64,000 bases of DNA from NORP23 sp050302475 (GCA_050302475.1 JBNLBF010000005.1:1-64000); one strand, 5' to 3'; counted from the first letter of the stretch, positions 34,223-42,988 are shown. Translations and numbers: made by a program. The notes: generated from the letters alone by a model not told the origin.

Positions 34223-35413
34223 TTACTCGCCAAGGCTTTCGCCGATATTATGGCCTGAACCTGTCCCGGCAGCTTTGGCGGAAGCGAGCTTGTTTTTCAG
34301 CTCCTCCTCCATGTGCTGCAGTTCCTTCTCGGCCTCGGCCCGTTTGGCTTTGCCTTCGTCGGCGATGCGCAGGCTGTCCTCGATCGTTTCGATCAGGTTG
34401 GCGTTGGCGGCTTTGATGGCTTCGATGTCGAACACACCGCGCTCCATCTGCTCGCGCACTTCAACGTTTGCCTGCTTCAGGTTTTCCGCGTTCGAGGTCA
34501 GCAATTCGTTAGTCAGGTCACTGGCCTCTTTCACTACGGCGGCGGCCTCGCGCGAGCGGTGGATGGTCACGGCCTGCGCCAGTTGGGTTTCCCACAGCGG
34601 CACCGTATTGACCAGCGTGGAGTTGATCTTTGTCACCAGTGACTTGTCATTTTCCTGCACCAACCGGATGGAAGGCAGCGACTGCATTGTCACCTGACGC
34701 GTCAGTTTCAGGTCATGGACGCGGCGTTCCAGATCGTCGCGGGCGGCGCGCAGATTGCGAAGCTCCTGCGCTTTGATGACACCCTGATCTTCGGGCGCAG
34801 CCTCGACCTCTTTCTCCTTCGCTGGGATGTCGTTGGCATCCAGCAGTTTCAGCTTTTCTTCGCCCGCAGCGATGTAAAGCGCCAGTTCGTCATAGAAATC
34901 GAGGGTTTTTTCATAAAGCTTGTCCAGCGATTTGATATCCTTCAACAGGATGGTTTCATGGCTGTGCAGCTTGTCTGTGATATTGTCGATCTGGCCCTGA
35001 ACGCTTTCATATTTCGCCATGAACACGGCCATGGGTTTGGCACGGCCCAGCAGTTTTTCCCACCAGCTTTGCTTGCGGTTGGGGTTCAGCTCATCAACGG
35101 AAAACCCGCGCAGCGAAGTGACCATCTCCCGCAGACTGGCGCCGGCCGGGCCGACATCCTTGTTGCGTACGCCGGATAACATCTCCTGCGAGATCACCTG
35201 CAATTCCGCTTGCGCGGCGGACCCGAACTGGATGATCGACTGGGTATTTGTCATGTCCAGCTCTGCCATGCGTTTGCTAATGGCGGCTTTTTCTTCGACG
35301 CTGGCGCTTTCCACCACGATCAACTCGCCCTTGGGTTCCGGCAGCAGGGTGGCGGTGACGGCTTCAACTTCCTTCAGCGTGGCCTCTGCCTTGGCGCGGA
35401 TATCTTCACTCAT
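34223..35413 (-). CDS. telA: Toxic anion resistance protein TelA/KlaA
   Basis: 396-residue helical protein of the TelA family, linked to tellurite and other toxic-anion resistance and to envelope stress. Typical stretches are NRKQSWWEKLLGRAKPMAVF, VQGQIDNITDKLHSHETIL, LKDIKSLDKLYEKTLDFYDE, and the C-terminal TVPLWETQLAQAVTIHRSRE. Much of the chain is predicted coiled coil. It follows the xpaC gene by 11 bases; TelA-XpaC pairs are widespread. The biochemical role is unknown. Confidence 0.93.
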   Translation of the reverse strand: MSEDIRAKAEATLKEVEAVTATLLPEPKGELIVVESASVEEKAAISKRMAELDMTNTQSIIQFGSAAQAELQVISQEMLSGVRNKDVGPAGASLREMVTSLRGFSVDELNPNRKQSWWEKLLGRAKPMAVFMAKYESVQGQIDNITDKLHSHETILLKDIKSLDKLYEKTLDFYDELALYIAAGEEKLKLLDANDIPAKEKEVEAAPEDQGVIKAQELRNLRAARDDLERRVHDLKLTRQVTMQSLPSIRLVQENDKSLVTKINSTLVNTVPLWETQLAQAVTIHRSREAAAVVKEASDLTNELLTSNAENLKQANVEVREQMERGVFDIEAIKAANANLIETIEDSLRIADEGKAKRAEAEKELQHMEEELKNKLASAKAAGTGSGHNIGESLGE

Positions 35414-35424
35414 AGTCTGTCTCC

Positions 35425-36321
35425 TCAGCGGGCGGGAAGCCCTTCTCTTTCCAGTCTTTCACGAAGCACTTCGATTTCGATCTCAAGATCATCCTTGTCG
35501 TCGAGCAGAAGCTTCTCGCGGTGGGTGTTGAAGCTGACCGAAAGATCGTCGAGCAGCTTTTCATAATCGGCCTTTGCCGCGGCATCGCGGGACCGTTCAT
35601 TCAGGTTGGCATATTTGATCGTCGCGTCGCGCGCGCCCTTCAGATAGACGCCCAGAAATTTTCGCGCCCGGGTCAGGTCGCGGGGGTCTTCCTCGACCGC
35701 TTTGAACATCTCGCGCACCGATGCGCCGAACCGTTCGACCTTGGCCTCCAACGGGCGGTCCTTGATCCGGCTGGCGGCGTCGTGCATCTCCTTCAGCGTG
35801 ACCTCGGCTTTTTCAATCGCGCGGGCGGCGCGATCAACTTCGAATTCGTTTTGCTCGGTCATGCCCTTTTTCTTCATCGGGTCCAAACCGAAGGCAGCCA
35901 GATGTGCCGCCGCCGCAATCAGCCCCATCCCCAAAGCGGTCGGGAAGGGTTGTAGCATCGGAATATACGCAGCGATCAGAACGCCGATCCCCGACAACAC
36001 TGCCGCAAACAGCTTGCGCGGTATCATCGGCGGACGGGCGATCTTGCGCTCGTTATAGGCTTCCTCGGCTTTCAACCCGTCACGCAGCAACCAGGCTGAC
36101 AGCAGCAGGATAGCCAACGCGCCCAGCTCAAACGCCGCGGTGAAAGGATTGGACCGCATCAGTGATCCGATCCCGGCAAATAACAGGGGCAGGGGGGCAA
36201 GGAACATGAGCCCGGCGCGCACATTCAGTCGTGTTGCCTTGCGACCACGAAATGCGTTCACCGGCCGGGCGTTATCCGGGGAGCCTTCGGGGGAGTGCGG
36301 ACCGCCATAGGGTTCAGCCAT
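35425..36321 (-). CDS. XpaC-family protein (5-bromo-4-chloroindolyl phosphate hydrolysis)
   Basis: 298-residue protein with an N-terminal membrane part of four short hydrophobic segments (LMFLAPLPLLFAGIGSLM, AFELGALAILLLSAWLL, LFAAVLSGIGVLIAAYI, ALGMGLIAAAAHLAAFG) and a C-terminal helical domain with RIKDRPLEAKVERFGASVRE and DLTRARKFLGVYLKGARDAT, the XpaC signature. Its ATG shares a base with the stop of the tiny upstream gene (TGATG). It is the usual partner of TelA. Confidence 0.88.
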   Translation of the reverse strand: MAEPYGGPHSPEGSPDNARPVNAFRGRKATRLNVRAGLMFLAPLPLLFAGIGSLMRSNPFTAAFELGALAILLLSAWLLRDGLKAEEAYNERKIARPPMIPRKLFAAVLSGIGVLIAAYIPMLQPFPTALGMGLIAAAAHLAAFGLDPMKKKGMTEQNEFEVDRAARAIEKAEVTLKEMHDAASRIKDRPLEAKVERFGASVREMFKAVEEDPRDLTRARKFLGVYLKGARDATIKYANLNERSRDAAAKADYEKLLDDLSVSFNTHREKLLLDDKDDLEIEIEVLRERLEREGLPAR

Positions 36322-36410
36322 CAGATTCCCCCCAACGAGCCGAATGAGACGGTGGCGACAATCGCGAACACCACGATAAAGGCGATCCAGCGCACTGTAT
36401 TTTCGGTCAA
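36321..36410 (-). CDS. 29-residue membrane peptide upstream of xpaC
   Basis: A frame too short for routine calling. TTG start at 36410 with a very strong ribosome site (GGAGGGGG, 2 bases before the TTG), then a short polar head (TENTVRW), a single hydrophobic helix (IAFIVVFAIVATVSF) and GSLGGI. The stop overlaps the xpaC start as TGATG, so it is coupled to the telA/xpaC operon and probably its first cistron. It could be a small membrane subunit. The coupling and ribosome site are seen; function is unknown. Confidence 0.6.
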   Translation of the reverse strand: MTENTVRWIAFIVVFAIVATVSFGSLGGI

Positions 36411-36495
36411 GACCCCCTCCGTATTACTGTTAGAGGGTAATATAGGCACTCAACCCCTTGTTATCCAGTGAAAGATTCCTGACGGCGATCTGTCG

Positions 36496-37299
36496 CTAAT
36501 GTCCGGCAGTTGGCCCCTGTTCCTGCAGGCGCTCCATCGCCAGTTTCTTCTGATAGCGTGACTGGATGCCCTGCACGATAAACAAGACGGCAACCGAGAA
36601 GTAGAATGTCGATTTCGACATCGGTTCAACTGCAAAACCAAAGAATTTCAGATGCCCCTCATGCCCGCCTTCGCCCAGCAGAACAACGCCAACGATCAGC
36701 AGGACAAACAGGCCCAACACCTCGTACATACGGTTCTTCTGAATGAAACGGGTCACGCCGTCCGCCAGCATCAACATGGCAACGCCGGACAGAAGGATGG
36801 CAAAGGCCAACACCGGGAAGACGTCAGTGATCGCCAGGGCCGACAGGACCGAGTCAAAGCTGAATATCAGGTTCATGAACACAATCAGCGCGATAACGGC
36901 CCAAGCGGACTTATTGCTGTCTTCGTTCAGATCTTTTTCGAGATGCTCGATCGACAGCAAATGCGCGATTTCTTTGACGGCGGTGTACATGATGAAGGCG
37001 CCACCGAACAGGAACACAAGGACGGAGAAGTTGAATGATCCTTCCAGCACGCCAACCCACTGGATTTCGAAGAAGGGGGTCGAAAGGGCCTCGATCAACT
37101 GGATCATGATGAATAGCAGGACGATCCGGAGCGCCACCGCGATCAGAATGCCCCAGCGCCGGACCTTGGCCTGCTCCGCCTTCGGTGCCCGCTGGCTCTC
37201 GATGGAGATATATAACAGGTTATCAAACCCCAGCACCGCCTGAAGAAAGATCAGAACGCCGAGGTTGCCAAGGTTGGTGAGAGTTAGAAGATCGCCCAT
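36496..37299 (-). CDS. TerC-family membrane protein
   Basis: 267-residue integral membrane protein with seven or more helices. TerC signatures: LIFLQAVLGFDNLLYISIES near the N-terminus and ALIVFMNLIFSFDSVLSALA in the middle, each with the conserved Asp in a helix. Family members export metals such as Mn or take part in tellurium resistance. I chose ATG at 37299 (GGAGC upstream); the frame extends to 37338 without a better start. It precedes the telA/xpaC cluster on the same strand, 85 bases away, strengthening the stress-resistance theme. Confidence 0.9.
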   Translation of the reverse strand: MGDLLTLTNLGNLGVLIFLQAVLGFDNLLYISIESQRAPKAEQAKVRRWGILIAVALRIVLLFIMIQLIEALSTPFFEIQWVGVLEGSFNFSVLVFLFGGAFIMYTAVKEIAHLLSIEHLEKDLNEDSNKSAWAVIALIVFMNLIFSFDSVLSALAITDVFPVLAFAILLSGVAMLMLADGVTRFIQKNRMYEVLGLFVLLIVGVVLLGEGGHEGHLKFFGFAVEPMSKSTFYFSVAVLFIVQGIQSRYQKKLAMERLQEQGPTAGH

Positions 37300-37391
37300 A
37301 GGTTTGCTCCGTATTGCCGTTTGCATTTTATTGACCACAGGCTTCGGGTCAAAGCAAGGTTTTCAGCCTGCATTGCGCTTCGCAATTTATT

Positions 37392-37420
37392 TTGTGGAAA
37401 TGCTGGATTTCTGGTATGGT
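37392..37420 (+). promoter_or_regulatory. Candidate sigma-70-type promoter of the cold-shock gene
   Basis: TTGTGG, 17-base spacer, TATGGT, giving a 5' leader of about 50 bases before the cspA-type start codon; the leader contains a GC-rich inverted repeat (CCGGGGCGTTCCCGG), as is common for cold-shock mRNAs. Confidence 0.5.
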
Positions 37421-37479
37421 TGCCCCCGCGTCAATTCATCCGGGGCGTTCCCGGAGCGCGAGACTAAGGACTGCTTGTA

Positions 37480-37683
37480 ATGGCAAAAGGCAAAGTTAAA
37501 TGGTTCAATCCCGATAAAGGTTTTGGATTTATTGTTCCCGAAGATGGCGGCAAGGACGTGTTCGTCCACATCACCGCGCTTCAGGAGGCAGGGCTGACAA
37601 CCCTGCAGGACGACCAACCCATCGAGTACGAAATGGTCGAGGGCCGAGGCGGCCGCGAACATGCGGGCAATCTGAAGGTCTGA
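37480..37683 (+). CDS. Cold-shock domain protein (CspA family)
   Basis: 67-residue single cold-shock domain that binds single-stranded RNA/DNA. RNP1 is KGFGFIVPEDG and RNP2 is VFVHITAL, both intact; start MAKGKVKWFNPD. Ribosome site AAGGA 10 bases before ATG. Monocistronic with its own promoter candidate; a weak hairpin GGCCC/GGGCC with TTTT lies at 37684..37708. Confidence 0.95.
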   Translation: MAKGKVKWFNPDKGFGFIVPEDGGKDVFVHITALQEAGLTTLQDDQPIEYEMVEGRGGREHAGNLKV

Positions 37684-37746
37684 GGGCCCCGCGGTTTGGG
37701 CCGGTTTTAAAGGGTAGCGATGGCTATCCGGTGGTCACGTCTTGCC

Positions 37747-39186
37747 TTATTTGGGCCTGACCTCGCAGGGCCAGCTTTGTTCGGTCCGCAGGACGAAAAG
37801 GTCTGAACCCCGTCGCTCCTGAATCATGTTCGGGTCGAGAAAGTCATCCAGATCACACGATATCCCATTCGGGGCCAGCGCTTCGGCGCCAAGGTCTTGT
37901 AAGGCCTGAACGGTCTCCGGCAACGTATTGGGACTTTCTAAAAACAGACGCCAGAACAACGCCGTCGCCCCTTCGGCATCGGTCGCATTGATATCTGCGC
38001 CATTTTCGATGAACCACTTTATCAGCGACAGGTTCGGCACGTTGGATGTCAGTTGGGGTAATTCGGGGACTGCCGTGGTCCTGCCATATCGCAGCGCCAG
38101 ATAAAGCGGTGTTTCACCCGTTCCGTTACGCAGGTCAATCTCGTCAAAATAGGGCAGCAGGATATCAAGGTCCTGAACGGAGGGTTGCATGGCGGCGACA
38201 TGCAGCAGACTGATATCCGGCCCCACCAACAGCGTTGGATCAGCGCCTTCGTCGACCAGACGATCGAACAGTTTCGGATCAAAGTCCCGATTGATGAAGA
38301 AAAAGTGCAATACCCCCGCACCCGTTGCACTGGTGGCGCTGGCATCCGCGCCTTGATCCAGCAGCAAGGTCATCACGTCCGACAGGCCGCTTTGCGCCGC
38401 CAGCATCAGCGGTGTGCGACCAGTGCTGTCGCGCATATCCGGATCCAGTCCAAGCGCAAGCAGATGGCGGATTGGCGATACCAAATCATAGGCTGGCTGG
38501 TTCTGATCCTCCGCCAAAAGATTGTTTAGATAAACAATTCCGGCAGCCGGGATCAAGGCATGCAATAACGTGTCACCATCTTCATTCATCTGCGTCGGGT
38601 CAGCCCCTGCCGCCAGCAGTTTTGAAAACATTTCAGGATTGTCCAGCGACAGTAGCAGAACGTCAAAGGATTTCGCGGCGATTGCCTCATCGAATTCTGG
38701 AAACTGTGCCAGCAGATCAAGCACTCGTACATCACCGATGACACCTGCATGTGTGACAGCTTTTTCCATGTCGGGCGGCGTCGAACCCTCATCTGTTAGC
38801 ACCGCAAGTTTCGCGAGCATTTCGTCCGAACCTGGTAAGTCGGTGCGATCAATCGATTCCTGTCCGAAATAACTTGCTCGCTGCGCCCATTCCGACAGTA
38901 CTCCCTCCAGCGGATTATCCCCGCCATTCGGATCTGCCCCACGTGAAAGCAGCGCCGCCACCTGATCGGGAGTTCCATAGACGGCGGCGTAGTAAAGTGC
39001 CGTACGTCCATCTTCATCCTCTGCATCGACACGAGACAGGGACGCGATTGTGTCAAGGGATCGGGCAATATCCGCTTCCTGCCAATACTCTGGTGTACAC
39101 ATCACCGTGCATCCGACGGACTGAAAGCTGATCTGGGCGGACGCGGACGTGCCCAAAAGCAGGATCGAAAAAATAAATCCGCGCAT
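37747..39186 (-). CDS. Exported ankyrin-repeat protein
   Basis: 479-residue protein with a signal peptide (MRGFIFSILLLGTSASAQ). The mature part is a run of ankyrin repeats, e.g. DGRTALYYAAVYGTPDQVAA, DSTGRTPLMLAAQSGLSDVM, GTGETPLYLALRYGRTTAVP and NATDAEGATALFWRLF, giving about eight or nine units. Cys pairs near both ends (CTVMCTPE; CDLDDFL...WPCEVRPK) could form disulfides in the periplasm. Exported ankyrin proteins can be inhibitor or immunity-type binders, but the partner is unknown. The frame upstream to 39303 lacks a start that would keep the signal peptide. Confidence 0.85.
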   Translation of the reverse strand: MRGFIFSILLLGTSASAQISFQSVGCTVMCTPEYWQEADIARSLDTIASLSRVDAEDEDGRTALYYAAVYGTPDQVAALLSRGADPNGGDNPLEGVLSEWAQRASYFGQESIDRTDLPGSDEMLAKLAVLTDEGSTPPDMEKAVTHAGVIGDVRVLDLLAQFPEFDEAIAAKSFDVLLLSLDNPEMFSKLLAAGADPTQMNEDGDTLLHALIPAAGIVYLNNLLAEDQNQPAYDLVSPIRHLLALGLDPDMRDSTGRTPLMLAAQSGLSDVMTLLLDQGADASATSATGAGVLHFFFINRDFDPKLFDRLVDEGADPTLLVGPDISLLHVAAMQPSVQDLDILLPYFDEIDLRNGTGETPLYLALRYGRTTAVPELPQLTSNVPNLSLIKWFIENGADINATDAEGATALFWRLFLESPNTLPETVQALQDLGAEALAPNGISCDLDDFLDPNMIQERRGSDLFVLRTEQSWPCEVRPK

Positions 39187-39263
39187 CACGCGCTCGAGTC
39201 TAAAAATGCCATATCCCTGATATAGGGCGATCGGGCCCTTTGAAAAGCCCACAGCCTGAGAAC

Positions 39264-39944
39264 CTACTGCAACTGCCGATATACGTTCGGGTTCCAGTCG
39301 CACGCAAAACCGTCGCCGTCACCATCAAGGTTCAGCGGGTCTTCCTGCGGGCCGCCATTGGCTAGGAAGTAGCGCTGGGCGTCGTCCACCGTGCCGAATT
39401 TGTTACATTCGGACCGGCGCGTACGGATCACCGGGCGGCGGTAGACGCGTTCACCCACCGGATTGCTGGTGGTGCGGGCAAATTCTGCGATATTCACCCC
39501 GGCAACCGCCTCGGGTAGCTGACCCGGTTCAATGACGACGCGGTTGGCCCGTGCCTCTTCCAGAAGCCGGGCGGCTTCGTTTCTGTCGACAACCTGCTGA
39601 TCCAGCGAGAACTGGTTCAGGTCGATCGATCCGTCATCTGTTACGATCGCAGCACCGGTAGTCGGGTCAATCGGTTGCCCAACAGACGGAGTTGTCGGAT
39701 TGGTCGGAGCCGTCGTCGGCGACGTGGCGTTCAGCGCATCATTCACGGCGGTCGTCAGCGAATCCGTCATTGTTTCCGGCTGCTGAGGCTGAGATTCTGG
39801 GACCATTTGCGTCGGATCCTGAACAGGCGGCGGCAGCGGTGCCCCGACTGCATCAAAATAACCGCGCCCACCAGCCGGTTGCGTATCATCGCATCCCGCC
39901 AATATCAGCCCGGCAATCATCAAGCCCGTAACTTTCCTCAGCAT
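39264..39944 (-). CDS. Lipoprotein with C-terminal Excalibur calcium-binding domain
   Basis: 226-residue lipoprotein (MLRKVTGLMIAGLILAGC lipobox). A Pro/Thr-rich disordered stretch (TSPTTAPTNPTTPSVGQP) separates the anchor from a C-terminal Excalibur-type domain: CNKFGTVDDAQRYFLANGG then LNLDGDGDGFACDWNP, which has the DxDxDGxxC calcium loop and two Cys. Such domains bind calcium at the cell surface and often accompany nucleases; no nuclease domain is seen here. AGGA ribosome site upstream. Confidence 0.85.
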   Translation of the reverse strand: MLRKVTGLMIAGLILAGCDDTQPAGGRGYFDAVGAPLPPPVQDPTQMVPESQPQQPETMTDSLTTAVNDALNATSPTTAPTNPTTPSVGQPIDPTTGAAIVTDDGSIDLNQFSLDQQVVDRNEAARLLEEARANRVVIEPGQLPEAVAGVNIAEFARTTSNPVGERVYRRPVIRTRRSECNKFGTVDDAQRYFLANGGPQEDPLNLDGDGDGFACDWNPNVYRQLQ

Positions 39945-39967
39945 GTCCTGCTCCTCTTCACTCCGGC

Positions 39968-41452
39968 TTACCACCATTTAGCAGGTTTAACGTCGAAACC
40001 GGAAGCCTGTTCCAACGCGTAAGCGGTATTCAGCATATCCGCCTCACCCCATGGCTGTCCAATCAATTGCAGCCCAAGCGGCAAGCCCTGATGATCGACG
40101 CCTGCTGGCACCGACACGCCGGGCAATCCGGCGAGGTTGACGGTCACAGTGAATACGTCATTCAGATACATCTTGATCGGGTCGGCATCAGCCATCTCGC
40201 CAATACCGAACGCGGCAGACGGGGTGGCAGGGGTCAGGATCTGGTCGATCCCGTCGGCGAACACCTTTTCGAAATCCTGCCGGATCAGCGTGCGCACCTT
40301 TTGTGCGCGAATGTAATAGGCGTCATAGAAACCTGCCGACAGCACATAGGCGCCGATCATCACGCGGCGCTGCACCTCGTCCCCGAACCCTTCGGCGCGG
40401 GTGCGTTCGTACATCTCGGTAATACCTTCGCCCGCTTTGATCTTGGCGCGGTGACCGTATTTGACGCCGTCATATCGGCTGAGGTTCGATGATGCCTCGG
40501 CTGGCGCAATCACGTAATAGGCGGGCAACGCGTATTTGGTGTGTGGCAGGGAAATATCCACGATCTCGGCCCCAGCGGCTTTCAGCTTCTCAGCCCCCTG
40601 ATGCCACAGGGTTTCAATTTCTTCGGGCATCCCGTCCATGCGATATTCTTTGGGAATACCGATTTTCTTGCCGCGAATGTCACCGGTCAACGCGGCCTCG
40701 AAATTCGGCACAGCAAGATCAGCCGAGGTCGAATCTTTCGGATCATGGCTACACATGGTTTCCAGCATGATCGCGGAATCCCGAACCGTTTTGGTCATCG
40801 GTCCGGCCTGATCCAACGACGACGCAAACGCCACCACACCCCAGCGCGATACGCGACCATATGTCGGTTTCACCCCGACAATCCCGGTAAACGCCGCCGG
40901 CTGACGGATCGATCCCCCCGTATCCGTCCCCGTCGCCGCCAAACACAAGTCCGCCGACACAGCCGATGCTGACCCACCGGAAGATCCGCCGGGTGTCAGC
41001 GCCGTATCATCATTCCCGCGCCGCCAGGGGCTGATCGCAGGGCCGTAATAGGAGGTCTCGTTCGACGAGCCCATGGCGAATTCGTCCATGTTCAGTTTGC
41101 CCAGCATGACCGCGCCCGCATTCCACAGGTTTGTGGTTACAGTGCTTTCATATTGCGGCTTGAACCCGTCCAGAATGTGAGAGGCCGCCTGCGTCTGCAC
41201 GCCTTCAGTACAGAACAAATCCTTGATCCCCAGTGGAATGCCGCACATGTCCGGCGCATCGCCAGCGGCCAGCCGTTTGTCGGCAGCCGCTGCCATCTCC
41301 AACGCCTTCTCCGGCGTTTTGGTGGAATAGGCGTTCAGAGCATCCGCGCCCTCAACCGCATCGACATAGGCCTGCGTCAGTTCGGTCGCGGTGTAATCGC
41401 CAGCGCGCAACGCGTCACGGGCATCTGCAATGGTCAGTTTCGACAGATCCAT
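39968..41452 (-). CDS. gatA: Aspartyl/glutamyl-tRNA(Asn/Gln) amidotransferase subunit A
   Basis: 494-residue amidase of the GatCAB complex that converts Glu-tRNA(Gln) (and Asp-tRNA(Asn)) to the amidated form. The amidase triad is visible: Lys in GIPLGIKDLFCTEGVQT, and the Ser pair in TPGGSSGGSASAVSADL. C-terminal half has GIVGVKPTYGRVSRWGVVAF and LAGLPGVSVPAGVD. It follows gatC by 3 bases. The GatB gene is not in the window. Confidence 0.96.
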   Translation of the reverse strand: MDLSKLTIADARDALRAGDYTATELTQAYVDAVEGADALNAYSTKTPEKALEMAAAADKRLAAGDAPDMCGIPLGIKDLFCTEGVQTQAASHILDGFKPQYESTVTTNLWNAGAVMLGKLNMDEFAMGSSNETSYYGPAISPWRRGNDDTALTPGGSSGGSASAVSADLCLAATGTDTGGSIRQPAAFTGIVGVKPTYGRVSRWGVVAFASSLDQAGPMTKTVRDSAIMLETMCSHDPKDSTSADLAVPNFEAALTGDIRGKKIGIPKEYRMDGMPEEIETLWHQGAEKLKAAGAEIVDISLPHTKYALPAYYVIAPAEASSNLSRYDGVKYGHRAKIKAGEGITEMYERTRAEGFGDEVQRRVMIGAYVLSAGFYDAYYIRAQKVRTLIRQDFEKVFADGIDQILTPATPSAAFGIGEMADADPIKMYLNDVFTVTVNLAGLPGVSVPAGVDHQGLPLGLQLIGQPWGEADMLNTAYALEQASGFDVKPAKWW

Positions 41453-41455
41453 GAC

Positions 41456-41743
41456 TTACTCCACCACTTTCGGCACTGCGAAAAACCCCTCGCGGGCATC
41501 GGGTGCATTGGCGAGGATCTTGTCCTGAATATTGCCGTCCGTGACCTCGTCAACGCGGCGTTTCAGTTCCATCGGCGTGACCGAGGTCATGGGGTCCACC
41601 CCGTCGATATTCACCTCGTTCAACTCTTCCATGAAATCGAGAATTTTGGACAGAGAGGTCGCGAGCGGCTCCAACGCCTCCTCAGCCACTTCAATCCGCG
41701 CCAAATGCGCAACACGGCGCGCGGTTTCTTTATCAATCGACAT
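41456..41743 (-). CDS. gatC: Aspartyl/glutamyl-tRNA(Asn/Gln) amidotransferase subunit C
   Basis: 95-residue stabilising subunit of GatCAB. Typical sequence: TARRVAHLARIEVAEEALEP, LSKILDFMEELNEVNIDGVD and PMTSVTPMELKRRVDEVTDG. Co-transcribed with gatA, which starts 3 bases after its stop. Confidence 0.95.
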   Translation of the reverse strand: MSIDKETARRVAHLARIEVAEEALEPLATSLSKILDFMEELNEVNIDGVDPMTSVTPMELKRRVDEVTDGNIQDKILANAPDAREGFFAVPKVVE

Positions 41744-41842
41744 GGGTCATTCCTGATGGGTTTGCTTGGGTCGGAGGTTTAGCGGGGAGGGCGGTTGGGT
41801 GCAAGGGTTGGATGCGGTCGAAAAGCACTCCACTACGTCAAA

Positions 41843-41876
41843 GGGCGAGCGCATGCCCGTGGGCAGACGCTCGCCC
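41843..41876. repeat. REP-like palindrome
   Basis: GGGCGAGCG-CA-TGCCC-GT-GGGCA-GA-CGCTCGCCC, a 34-base nearly perfect hairpin followed by GGCGGCT. The end GCTCGCCCGGCGGCT recurs at 43436..43450, and GGGCGAGCGC at 43283, so these belong to one repeat family. Confidence 0.75.
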
Positions 41877-41990
41877 GGCGGCTGCACCTTCTTTGAAGCG
41901 ATATAGAAAGCCTATCCCAGTTTACTGACCTGGTGCGCGACGCTGATCGACCCCGCAAAGGTTGAACGACGTGCAAACCTGACAACCGTT

Positions 41991-42004
41991 TGACCCACAT
42001 CAAT
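41991..42004. promoter_or_regulatory. FNR-like box (candidate)
   Basis: TTGAC-CCAC-ATCAA matches the FnrL/FNR consensus TTGAT-N4-ATCAA with one mismatch, 60 bases upstream of the GerW-like gene. Could make that operon oxygen-responsive; single-site matches of this kind occur by chance. Confidence 0.35.
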
Positions 42005-42064
42005 GCGCTGTCGGGGGGAAAGGCTACCGTCACTTTGCACTCATTCACATTGATGGAGATTCCC

Positions 42065-42424
42065 ATGGAAGATGTAGAACGGTTGTTAAAGAGTTCCGTA
42101 TTAGAACTGGAAAAGCTGCTGAACGCCAAAAATGTTCTTGGCGATCCGATTGAAAAGGATGGCGCGACTGTTATTCCGATTGTCAGCTACGGCTTTGGAT
42201 TTGGCGCTGGCGGGTCCGACGGCGGCAAGACCGGTCAGGCCGGTGGCACCGGGGCAGGCGGGGGGATCCGTCCGCTTGGGGCGATTATCATTGATGGCGA
42301 TGGCGCAAGGGTTGAAGGCGTTAAAGGTGCGATGACCAGCGTTGCCGAAGTGGTGGCCGAAGCCGCCTCCAGCGCGATGGAGAAAGCCGCGACCGACAAG
42401 ATCAAAGATACCGTCAAGTCCTGA
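42065..42424 (+). CDS. GerW-family (YtfJ-like) protein
   Basis: 119-residue soluble protein of the GerW/YtfJ family, known first as a sporulation protein but also found in non-spore-formers. Conserved points are VIPIVSYGFGFGAGG, a Gly-rich loop (SDGGKTGQAGGTGAGGG) and IRPLGAIIIDGDGARVEGV. ATG at 42065 is chosen because GGAG stands 5 bases before it. DUF2953 follows directly, the same pairing found in other genomes; the joint function is unknown. Confidence 0.85.
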   Translation: MEDVERLLKSSVLELEKLLNAKNVLGDPIEKDGATVIPIVSYGFGFGAGGSDGGKTGQAGGTGAGGGIRPLGAIIIDGDGARVEGVKGAMTSVAEVVAEAASSAMEKAATDKIKDTVKS

Positions 42425-42427
42425 TCC

Positions 42428-42988
42428 GTGCTGACGGCTCTGATCATCCTCGGATGGGTGTCGCTGGCCCTTTTAGCCCTTCTGATCCTGTTGCTGGTGA
42501 CACCTGTAAAATTGCGGATGCGGGGAACAACTGACCCGCACCCGCATTTCCGGGTCGAGGCCCGCCCGTTCGGCGGCCTCTTCCCTGTGCCTGTGGTTGA
42601 CAGCCACCGGAAGAAAACCAAGGCCGAGAAAAAACCCAAAGCCGAGAAACCCGACAAGCCGAAACACAAACGCCGTGCCTTAAACGGGGCGGAGGCGATA
42701 GACGCCATCCCCGACCTGATCCGGCGGCTGATCCGTGCGATCCATATCGAGCATCTGCGGCTAAAAGGCGTGTTTGGCTTCACCGACCCGGCCAATACCG
42801 GACAGGTTTATGGGATGCTGACCCCGTTCATTTATGGCTTCCAAGGTCGCACCGATGTCACCATCTCCCCCGATTTCAACGCCAAACGGCTGGAGGGCGA
42901 GGTCGATGCGGCCCTCAGCATCATCCCGATGGCGTTGATCATGCCCTTCCTCCGGTTCGGCTGGGTGTTGTTCAGGCCGTTCAAATGA
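42428..42988 (+). CDS. DUF2953 family membrane-anchored protein
   Basis: 186-residue protein with an N-terminal membrane helix (TALIILGWVSLALLALLILL), a Lys-rich linker (HRKKTKAEKKPKAEKPDKPK), then the DUF2953 domain with GFTDPANTGQVYGMLTPFIY and a hydrophobic end (SIIPMALIMPFLRFGWVLF). GTG start 3 bases after the GerW-like stop. Function unknown; typical partner of GerW-like proteins. Confidence 0.82.
   Translation: MLTALIILGWVSLALLALLILLLVTPVKLRMRGTTDPHPHFRVEARPFGGLFPVPVVDSHRKKTKAEKKPKAEKPDKPKHKRRALNGAEAIDAIPDLIRRLIRAIHIEHLRLKGVFGFTDPANTGQVYGMLTPFIYGFQGRTDVTISPDFNAKRLEGEVDAALSIIPMALIMPFLRFGWVLFRPFK

Larger units (their letters stand above)
41744..42064. other. Intergenic region between gatC and the GerW-like gene
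   Basis: About 320 bases between divergent genes. It holds a large palindrome (41843..41876), an FNR-like half-symmetric site (41991..42004) and otherwise no supportable gene; an open frame from 41990 is only an upstream extension of the GerW-like gene. Confidence 0.5.
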
